Assembly (NCBI GenBank): GCA_003445095.1
Contig: DLVS01000040.1
Coordinates: 1-8,595 of the forward strand
From: Verrucomicrobiales bacterium
GTDB lineage: Bacteria; Verrucomicrobiota; Verrucomicrobiia; Limisphaerales; UBA9464
Reading direction: 5' to 3'
DNA: 8,595 nt
Shown here: positions 1 to 4,222 of the stretch, one piece after another
Numbering within the stretch: position 1 is the first letter of the stretch
Layout of the letters: every line of letters begins with the position of its first letter
Translations under genes and position numbers: made by a program
The notes under the pieces: model-generated
The model's input: only the letters and a program-made list of their open reading frames with translations
Database searches by the model: none
What the model was told of the DNA's origin: nothing

Positions 1-375
1 CCCCGGTTCGCCCTGTGCGTCCCCATCTCTACTCCGACGACTCCGAGTCGAATCCTCGACGGAGTTGGAGAGTTGGCACTGCCGTCGTGCGCCACGGTGA
101 GCAAAACAGCCACAGTTCAACTTGAGCTTGAAGTCACTTCTCCAGCGACTTCCGCCATCCTGCACCCACTGGGGCACATTCGGCCCGACGGCGGTCGGCC
201 GGTGGTGGAGTCTTGGATACTTCACGACCATAGAGCAGCGCCCGTTCTGGCGGCGCTCCGCTCGGGGAAGGGAAAGGTGGCCGTAGTGGGGACGTGGAAG
301 TTCGTGACCCTCGACGCGGTAAATAATTGGCGATTGTTCGAGAACTTACTCGCGTGGCTTTCTTCGCCCGAGTAG
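1..375 (+). CDS. C-terminal part of an unrecognised protein (5' end outside window)
   Basis: The frame is open from the first base and stops at TAG 373-375, giving about 124 visible residues with no need for an internal start. The tail contains 'GKGKVAVVGTWKFVTLDAV' followed by 'RLFENLLAWL'. A glycine-rich turn, a hydrophobic strand 'VAVVGTWKF' and a closing helix of the form 'RLhxNhhxWL' are typical of the C-terminal end of alpha/beta domains of the glutamine-amidotransferase-like or DUF4350-like kind, in which 'GkGrVvvvGdsdf...N..Ll.NLl.WL' recurs. That resemblance is from memory and the family is not established. The preceding stretch 'TVQLELEVTSPATSAI' reads like beta strands. The downstream 134-604 minus frame overlaps it, but amino-acid composition favours this strand as the coding one here. 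No membrane segment is visible in the fragment. Confidence 0.65.
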   Translation, partial: PRFALCVPISTPTTPSRILDGVGELALPSCATVSKTATVQLELEVTSPATSAILHPLGHIRPDGGRPVVESWILHDHRAAPVLAALRSGKGKVAVVGTWKFVTLDAVNNWRLFENLLAWLSSPE

Positions 376-604
376 TCGATAGGATACCGCTAGGCCGAGG
401 ACTGACTTCAACACTGGGGATTTCTGCAAAAGCAACGACCTTGAACGAGCCCCGTTCACCGTCCGCAATCAGTTCCGGAGTGTCTGGGCCGGGCATGATG
501 TAGTCAGGGTGCCTTACCGGCGGACTGCCTCCGGTCGTCAGCACCAACGCCACGGACCGTCGAGGCGCCTTAATCATCGCTTCGCGGAGGGCTTCTTTGG
601 TCAT
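134..604 (-). CDS. small hypothetical protein with HPD motif; C-terminal half of the frame doubtful
   Basis: ATG at 604-602 is the only possible start, because an in-frame TAG lies three codons upstream. The first ~68 residues look like a real small protein: an N-terminal 'MTKEALREAM' helix, then 'LTTGGSPPVRHPDYIMPGP', then 'GSFKVVAFAEIPSVEV'. This pattern (N-terminal helix, a strand, '[VP]xHPD[FY]', two more strands ending in a hydrophobic 'VxxIExV') matches short ~70-80 residue proteins common in Verrucomicrobia and Planctomycetes, of unknown function. Here the frame does not stop at the expected place near 390. It continues to 134, antisense to the 1-375 gene, in arginine/serine/proline-rich sequence that does not look like a domain. 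The true product may end near 390 after an indel, or the gene may be a read-through relic. There is no Shine-Dalgarno close to the ATG; an AGGAAGG lies about 20 bases upstream. It lies 310 bp downstream of the aldo/keto reductase on the same strand, with a likely terminator between. Confidence 0.42.
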   Translation of the reverse strand: MTKEALREAMIKAPRRSVALVLTTGGSPPVRHPDYIMPGPDTPELIADGERGSFKVVAFAEIPSVEVSPRPSGILSTTRAKKATRVSSRTIANYLPRRGSRTSTSPLRPPFPSPSGAPPERALLYGREVSKTPPPADRRRAECAPVGAGWRKSLEK

Positions 605-914
605 AAGTTGCTAATGGAAATCTGCCTTCCTGGGTTTCCACTTCATCTTAAGCTTTCCTGTCTGGCCCTGACACCGCGGCCTTTCTGGGATCTCCTCGAA
701 TTACGCAGCCGTAACACTGCCGACGGATTGCACGTGAAGGCGCGAAGCCGCGAAAAAACCAAGGAGCGTGGCGGAAGACGGTCGCTCTCCTTTTGGTGAG
801 CTCGAAAAACGTCGGCCGCTTTCGTCTGAACCGGCCTTCTTCACGGGCGTGAGTTGTGTCGGGCTACGGAATATTCGAGGGTGGTCGCGGAGGGAGTCCC
901 GCCTGAAATCCAAA
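605..914. other. gene-free spacer between the small HPD protein and the aldo/keto reductase
   Basis: About 310 bases contain no convincing coding frame on either strand; the open frames crossing it are low-quality and arginine/serine rich. It holds the hairpin with a U-run at 753-796 and a patch at 873-904 sharing 13 bases with 2815-2827. Directly before the ATG at 604, on the minus strand, is an 11-codon frame (MKWKPRKADFH) ending in the in-frame TAG. Its significance is unclear. Confidence 0.5.
753..796 (-). terminator. probable intrinsic terminator downstream of the aldo/keto reductase
   Basis: Read on the minus strand, CCAAAAGGAGAGCG (796-783) can pair with CGCTCCTTGG (768-759) around a 14-base loop, with AG and AA bulges. 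The stem is followed at once by TTTTTT (758-753). A GC-containing stem plus a run of six Ts is the standard layout of a Rho-independent terminator. It sits about 120 bases beyond the stop codon of the aldo/keto reductase (915) and ahead of the small gene at 604. The bulges make it weaker than a textbook terminator. Confidence 0.5.
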
Positions 915-1826
915 TCATTGGAGCCGTCGCCGAATGCCCGACGGAAGCCGCCGGACGATCGGCTGCAGCACTTTCCCAAACCCACGTGGCACTGCGCGCC
1001 GCAGCGCGAGTTCCCATCGGCTGCGACGCCGGAAGCGGATGCGCTCGTCCAGCAGGCGCAATTCCGGTGGCTCCAACCGCCAGCCCGAACCACCGCAGAG
1101 GTCGCGGACGTGTGTGATGGAACTGCCCTTCGGAATCACCACCACTTCCCGCTGTCGCAAACACCAGTTCAAAGCGATCTGGGGCACGGACCGCCCTGTT
1201 TTGGCCGCCACCTGTTGCAGGACGCCACTTGGGTCCGCATCGCGTAGCCGCTGCAATTCACGCCCCAACGGGCTGTAGGCAATCACGGTAATTTTGTTGG
1301 CGGCGCAATAGGGCAATAGGTCGGCTTCGATGGTACGATCGATCAGATTGTAGCGAACCTGGTTTGAAACAATCGAGTGCCGCTGCAAGGCTGCTTGGGC
1401 TTGTTGCAGTTGGCGCACGGAAAAGTTCGATACGCCAATGAACCGAATTTTCCCCGCGTCCACGAGTTCCTCCATCGCGCCCATGGTCTCTTCGATCGGA
1501 ATGTCGTCGTTCGGCTGATGAATCTGATAGAGGTCGATATGGTTTGTTCGCAGTTGTCGCAGGCTGCGGTCGGCCGCCTCCAAGAGTGAGCTACGCCGCA
1601 AGTTTTGTCGCGAGACCTTAGTGGCGAGGAAGACGCGGTCGCGAACACCGGCGATCGCTTCGGCCACGACCGTTTCGGAACCGTAAGACTCGGCGGTGTC
1701 GATGAACCATGCCCCTGCCTCGAAGCCGCACCGAAGAGGTTCAGGCCCACCGGAATAGTGCCACGTTCCCAAGCCAATCTCGGGGATTTCGATACCGGAC
1801 GGACCAAGTTGCTTGCGCAATACCAT
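915..1826 (-). CDS. aldo/keto reductase family oxidoreductase
   Basis: A 303-residue soluble enzyme with the (beta/alpha)8 aldo/keto reductase fold, predicted to reduce aldehydes or ketones with NAD(P)H in the cytoplasm; the substrate cannot be read from sequence. The opening 'LGPSGIEIPEIGLGTW' is the usual first strand. The catalytic tetrad is present: Asp43 and Tyr48 in 'FIDTAESYG', Lys70 in 'FLATKV', and His103 in 'DLYQIHQPN'. 'KIRFIGVSNFS' and 'AYSPLGREL' are family landmarks, and 'VVVIPKGSS' near the C-terminal end is the cofactor-phosphate binding loop. Length is normal. The C-terminal ~40 residues are arginine-rich ('RFRRRSRWELALRRAV') and look like a lineage-specific tail. ATG at 1826 puts the conserved first strand at once after the start; there is no clear Shine-Dalgarno. 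It is divergent from the carotenoid gene across 136 bp, so both may share a regulatory region. Confidence 0.95.
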   Translation of the reverse strand: MVLRKQLGPSGIEIPEIGLGTWHYSGGPEPLRCGFEAGAWFIDTAESYGSETVVAEAIAGVRDRVFLATKVSRQNLRRSSLLEAADRSLRQLRTNHIDLYQIHQPNDDIPIEETMGAMEELVDAGKIRFIGVSNFSVRQLQQAQAALQRHSIVSNQVRYNLIDRTIEADLLPYCAANKITVIAYSPLGRELQRLRDADPSGVLQQVAAKTGRSVPQIALNWCLRQREVVVIPKGSSITHVRDLCGGSGWRLEPPELRLLDERIRFRRRSRWELALRRAVPRGFGKVLQPIVRRLPSGIRRRLQ

Positions 1827-1962
1827 GAGCTGCGAGAGGAGATCATCCGGACCGCGCTCCGAATCGCAACGCGGAAGAAATTCGCCCGAGCGAGGCTGCC
1901 TGCGCTCCGACTTCGATGATTCCGGGCGTGTCGCTGGAGCTGCACTTTGGTTGGCTTAACGC

Positions 1963-2790
1963 GTGCCGGCTTCTTCGCCAGTAACGACCGCGGTTCCGTG
2001 GGTCAATCCGCTTCCGACGCGGCTGCATCATCCCGTTTTTGGAGTCTTCCTGCTCCTCGTCGCGGCCGACACTATTCGTCGCTGGCTTGGATTGGGGTGG
2101 CCCGGCAATGGCGAGGATTGGAGTACCGCCGTGTGGATGGTAGCAGCACTGAGTTTGGCCTTGGGCTTGGCTCGTCGTCTGGCGGTCCAAAACGTGGTCG
2201 CGGTTACGCTCCTGGCGGCAACGCTGGGAACGGGAATTGACCTGCTCAATGCCCACACCTCGCTTCCGTTTGGCCAGCGAACATTGATGGATCGGGCCGG
2301 GCCCCAAACCCTCGGCGTTGCGTGGTTCCAGCCGTTCCTCTGGGTAACGTTGGCGATCGCTGGGCGTGGTGTCGCGCGCCTGATCCTTCGGCCGTGGCGC
2401 AAACTGCGTTACTACGGATTGTGGGTAATAGCGACTGCGACCGCCTTGGCCTTGAGTATGGCGATCGTCTTGGAGCCCTTTGCCGCTTCTTCTCGCTGGT
2501 GGTGGCGCCTCAGTCGTCCGGGTGGTTGGACTTGGTACGGAATGCCGGTGACTTCCGCGCTTGGCTGGATTCTCACCCTGCTGATCATCTATGGCTTCAC
2601 GACTCCCTGGTTCTTGAACAAACAACCCGTGAAACAGCCGACCGACTGGCATCCGTTGTTGGTCTGGGCGGTATTGGCGCTGTGGCTAAGCGTGGGCAAT
2701 GCCCAAGCGGGATCTTGGGGAGCCGTCTTGGTGGGAGGAGTCGTCGGCGGGGTGGCGGCTGTGCTGGCGGTCCGAGGGGGGCGGTGGTGA
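1963..2790 (+). CDS. carotenoid biosynthesis (DUF422/CruF-like) integral membrane protein
   Basis: A 275-residue, strongly hydrophobic protein with roughly seven or eight membrane segments (about residues 25-40, 56-72, 76-92, 118-134, 151-172, 196-214, 231-245, 252-270). Two motifs point to the DUF422 carotenoid biosynthesis family, which includes CruF, the gamma-carotene 1'-hydroxylase: 'NAHTSLPFGQRTLMDRAGP' (residues 96-114), matching the family's 'tG.PfG.Y.Ytd.lGP' block, and 'WYGMPVTSALGWILT' (191-205), matching 'yGiPl.NflGW'. The product probably acts on a carotenoid end group in the inner membrane; the exact reaction is inference. The start is GTG 1963: an in-frame TAA is two codons upstream and no other start codon occurs before the first membrane segment. 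No good Shine-Dalgarno is seen. No other carotenoid gene (crtB, crtI, crtY, cruP) lies in the window, so the pathway must be encoded elsewhere. Confidence 0.82.
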   Translation: MPASSPVTTAVPWVNPLPTRLHHPVFGVFLLLVAADTIRRWLGLGWPGNGEDWSTAVWMVAALSLALGLARRLAVQNVVAVTLLAATLGTGIDLLNAHTSLPFGQRTLMDRAGPQTLGVAWFQPFLWVTLAIAGRGVARLILRPWRKLRYYGLWVIATATALALSMAIVLEPFAASSRWWWRLSRPGGWTWYGMPVTSALGWILTLLIIYGFTTPWFLNKQPVKQPTDWHPLLVWAVLALWLSVGNAQAGSWGAVLVGGVVGGVAAVLAVRGGRW

Positions 2791-2825
2791 TGCCTAGAGA
2801 TGGGGCTCTGTCGAATTCGAGGGTG

Positions 2826-2853
2826 GTAGGGGCGAGTTTCACCTCGCGCCTAC
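2826..2853. repeat. REP-like hairpin downstream of the carotenoid gene
   Basis: GTAGGGGCGAG (2826-2836) pairs with CTCGCGCCTAC (2843-2853) with one mismatch around the six-base loop TTTCAC. It begins 36 bases after the stop codon at 2790. There is no T-run after the stem on the plus strand, so it is more like a repetitive extragenic palindrome, or a Rho-assisted 3' hairpin, than a classical terminator. The 13 bases just before and into it (2815-2827) recur at 873-885, in another intergenic spacer. Confidence 0.45.
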
Positions 2854-2870
2854 GTGCGTTTGCAAGGTTG

Positions 2871-3245
2871 ATGAAACTAACCAGTGAAAGACTGAGTACG
2901 GCGCAGACACCCGAGGAGGCTATGAGTTCTTGGGCTGGTACTTTGAACGGGGCCTGAAATGGCCACGGAAGAAGAGCCTGGATCGCTTCAAAGAAACGTT
3001 GCGGGAAGAAACGCCGCGCAACAGTGGCCGGAGTTTACCAGAAATCATCGCGCGGCTGAAGTGGCTGCGCGGATGACGGATGACTGCGCAGCCTTCTGCG
3101 CCGACGTGATAGACGAAAGGGCAGGGGACGAGGACGCGACCATAACCGCTATCCCAACGCTTACTTCGCTGGGCACAAGCTGATCTCTCTACGCCTCAGC
3201 CTGTGCGCCGCACTCCAGTCCCGCCGTGCGTGGGTGACTCACTGA
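2871..3245 (+). pseudogene. group II intron reverse transcriptase/maturase, C-terminal fragment (frameshifted, internally deleted)
   Basis: In frame 2, from about 2897, the translation reads 'KTEYGADTRGGYEFLGWYF' then 'ERGLKWPRKKSLDRFKETLR' and on to 'NSGRSLPEIIARLKWLRG', ending at TGA 3074-3076. This is the end of the reverse transcriptase and the start of maturase domain X ('GFxFLGYxFxRG...RWPRxKSLxxFK...R.sG.Sl..II..LN..LRGW'). A second frame (frame 3) from about 3096 gives 'RRKGRGRGRDHNRYPNAYFA' and 'GHKLISLRLSLCAALQSRR' to TGA 3243-3245, the usual C-terminal tail of these proteins. Between the two, roughly 25-30 codons ('...WxxYFxxs...lDxWvrxRLR') are missing, consistent with a deletion plus frameshift. 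Upstream, an in-frame TGA around 2889 marks another lesion: 'KLTSE' is in frame 1 and 'KTEYG' in frame 2. The product cannot be functional. No identified gene precedes it that could supply the missing half. Confidence 0.82.
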
Positions 3246-3250
3246 CCGGA

Positions 3251-3284
3251 GAGCCGGATGCGAGAAATTCGCCCGTCCGGTTCG
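3251..3284 (+). ncRNA. group II intron domain V (catalytic hairpin)
   Basis: GAGCCGGA (3251-3258) pairs with TCCGGTTC (3276-3283), eight pairs with one G-U. A bulge follows, then GCGA (3260-3263) pairs with TCGC (3269-3272) around GAAAT, which contains a GAAA loop. The AGC of the catalytic triad is at 3252-3254 and the hairpin is followed by GGAGGGAGGG. This is very close to the usual ~34-nt domain V ('GAGCCGTATG...GAAA...CGTACGGTTC'); it seems one base short. Position just after the maturase stop codon supports the call. Confidence 0.82.
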
Positions 3285-3290
3285 GAGGGA

Positions 3291-3325
3291 GGGTTGAGGT
3301 TCATCCCCCATTCATACCTCTACCC
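3291..3325 (+). ncRNA. candidate group II intron domain VI hairpin
   Basis: GGGTTGAGGT (3291-3300) pairs with ACCTCTACCC (3316-3325), nine pairs and one T-T mismatch, around a 15-base loop. It starts a few bases after domain V, where domain VI is expected. A3322 on the 3' arm is a possible branch-point position, but it is paired in the simplest fold, so this is uncertain. The intron 3' end would lie shortly after, by 3332. Confidence 0.6.
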
Positions 3326-3367
3326 GGTTCATGGGCCCGCATCAGGGTCCAACATTGGAATTGGAGG

Positions 3368-3877
3368 TTACCCGAGATCGCGATGCGCCGACGCCAGCTT
3401 CAAGTGGCTCAATATTTCTTCGGCGATTTCCTCGGGCGTCCCAGAAATATCGAACACCGGAATGTCGGTCGGCCGTTCCAGCGTCTTGAACTGACTATCG
3501 AGGAGCTCGGGTGGCATAAAATGTCCCCGACGCTGTTGCAGACGTTGCGCGATCAATTCCTTCGAGCCCTGGAGGTGCACAAACTGCACGCCAGGCTCGC
3601 CGGTCAGCAAGAGCTCGCGATGGCTTTGTTTCAGGGCGGAACACGCGATGACCGCGTTTCGACCGGCCTCCAATTGTTGTCGCATGAAGCGCTGGATTTC
3701 CAAGAGCCACGGTCGCCGGTCCTCATCGGTCAGCGACGTCCCCGACCTCATCTTGGCCACATTTTCGGGCGGATGAAACGAATCGCCGTCATGAAATTCC
3801 CAGCCGAGTCGCTCGGCCACGCGAGCGCCCACGGTACTTTTACCGGAGCCGGAAACTCCCATCACAATCAGGATCAC
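3368..3877 (-). CDS. gntK: gluconokinase (gluconate kinase, GntK-type)
   Basis: A 169-residue cytoplasmic P-loop kinase that phosphorylates D-gluconate with ATP to 6-phosphogluconate, feeding the pentose phosphate or Entner-Doudoroff routes. Visible motifs: P-loop 'GVSGSGKST' (residues 7-15), 'FHDGDSFHPPENVAKM' (28-43, substrate-binding aspartate and histidine), 'ACSALKQSHR' (78-87), and the lid/C-terminal block 'RGHFMPPELLDSQFKTLE' (117-134). Length is normal for the thermoresistant gluconokinase family. The start is GTG 3877; ATG 3862 (residue 6) would also keep the whole P-loop. An in-frame TAA lies four codons above the GTG. A small frameshifted frame ends 9 bases before this GTG in the same direction, suggesting translational coupling. 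The gene converges with the group II intron remnant. No gluconate transporter, dehydrogenase or GntR regulator is in the window. Confidence 0.96.
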   Translation of the reverse strand: MILIVMGVSGSGKSTVGARVAERLGWEFHDGDSFHPPENVAKMRSGTSLTDEDRRPWLLEIQRFMRQQLEAGRNAVIACSALKQSHRELLLTGEPGVQFVHLQGSKELIAQRLQQRRGHFMPPELLDSQFKTLERPTDIPVFDISGTPEEIAEEILSHLKLASAHRDLG

Positions 3878-3886
3878 GCCGTGAGA

Positions 3887-4188
3887 TTAAGCGAAACGAT
3901 CGCCAGAAAACACGGGAATGTTCGCGGAGAATCCGTCAATGGGCGCATCACGAAGTTGTGGCCAAGGATCGGCTTCAGAAGGGCCGCGCGTTCGATGGAC
4001 TGCGGAAATCAGTTCAGCCAGAGGTGGCAAAGGTTGGTGTTCCACCTTTTGTTGCACCGGCAACAAAAGGTTGTAGCGGCGGCCCCGGAGAGCAGCCGCG
4101 ACCAGCCTCGGAATCTTTTCTCGGCCATTTCGGTAGGGCGATCCTTGAGACGTTGACCCAACGGTAATGTCTCGTCCGCCAACCGCAT
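3887..4188 (-). pseudogene. small unrecognised protein upstream of gntK, interrupted by a single frameshift
   Basis: Starting at ATG 4188-4186 the minus strand reads 'MRLADETLPLGQRLKDRPTE' and 'MAEK', then loses sense. Moving to the -1 frame at the A-run (minus-strand GAGAAAAGATT, 4123-4113) gives 'IPRLVAAALRGRRYNLLLPV', 'EHQPLPPLAELISAVHRTR', 'EADPWPQLRDAPIDGF' and 'SANIPVFSGDRFA', ending at TAA 3889-3887, 9 bases before gntK. One extra A in the run would restore a continuous 100-residue protein. The composition of both halves (charged/amphipathic start, proline-bounded helices, no arginine/serine junk) looks like real protein, unlike the antisense frames nearby. I do not recognise the family. 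A GGAG lies about 15 bases before the ATG, a little far. It could be a sequencing or assembly indel, a true frameshift mutation, programmed frameshifting, or chance. It is divergent from cinA with 34 bp between start codons and probably co-transcribed with gntK. Confidence 0.42.
4023..4071. repeat. overlapping alternative inverted repeats inside the small ORF
   Basis: ACCTTTTGTTGC (4044-4055) and GCAACAAAAGGT (4060-4071) form a perfect 12-bp stem with the four-base loop ACCG. The left arm can instead pair with AAAGGT-T-GG at 4029-4037 around TGTT, and outer bases GGTG (4023-4026) match CACC (4055-4058). The two folds exclude each other. No T-run follows on either strand, so a simple intrinsic terminator is unlikely. 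Confidence 0.55.
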
Positions 4189-4196
4189 TGGCGGAC
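4174..4196. repeat. 9-bp perfect inverted repeat between the divergent small ORF and cinA
   Basis: GTCCGCCAA (4174-4182) and TTGGCGGAC (4188-4196) are exact reverse complements around CCGCA. It lies 26 bases upstream of the cinA start. On the minus strand the ATG of the small ORF (4188-4186) falls at the loop edge. It could be an operator for the divergent pair or an RNA hairpin masking a start; there is no direct evidence for either. Confidence 0.5.
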
Positions 4197-4222
4197 TGAA
4201 TGGCTCCGCGTACCCTGCCACC

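Larger units (their letters stand above)
2871..3332 (+). mobile_element. 5'-truncated, decayed group II intron (3' end with maturase tail, domains V and VI)
   Basis: The order of parts is that of the 3' end of a bacterial group II intron: the C-terminal end of the reverse transcriptase/maturase, its stop codon, then ribozyme domain V and a domain VI hairpin on the same strand, all within about 460 bp. The protein part is broken, while domain V is still recognisable. No reverse-transcriptase catalytic core (YADD region), no domains I-III and no 5' boundary 'GTGYG' were found upstream; the carotenoid gene ends at 2790, so most of the intron is missing. The 3' boundary is probably near 3325-3332, about 40 bp from the end of gntK. 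The left limit is approximate. No endonuclease domain follows the maturase tail, which fits an endonuclease-less class; I cannot assign the class. Confidence 0.8.

Noticed and set aside
1827..1962. Promoters for the divergent aldo/keto reductase and carotenoid genes
   Set aside because: No pair of -35/-10-like boxes with proper spacing stood out; a weak TTGCGA-17-ATGATC on the minus strand is not convincing.
1843..2652. 269-residue open frame on the minus strand opposite the carotenoid gene
   Set aside because: Arginine/glutamine/proline-rich with no domain pattern; the opposite strand encodes a protein with clear membrane segments and family motifs.
3203..4156. 317-residue plus-strand open frame across gntK
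   Set aside because: It covers domain V of the intron remnant and the complement of gluconokinase; composition is shadow-like (histidine/arginine rich) and no motif is seen.
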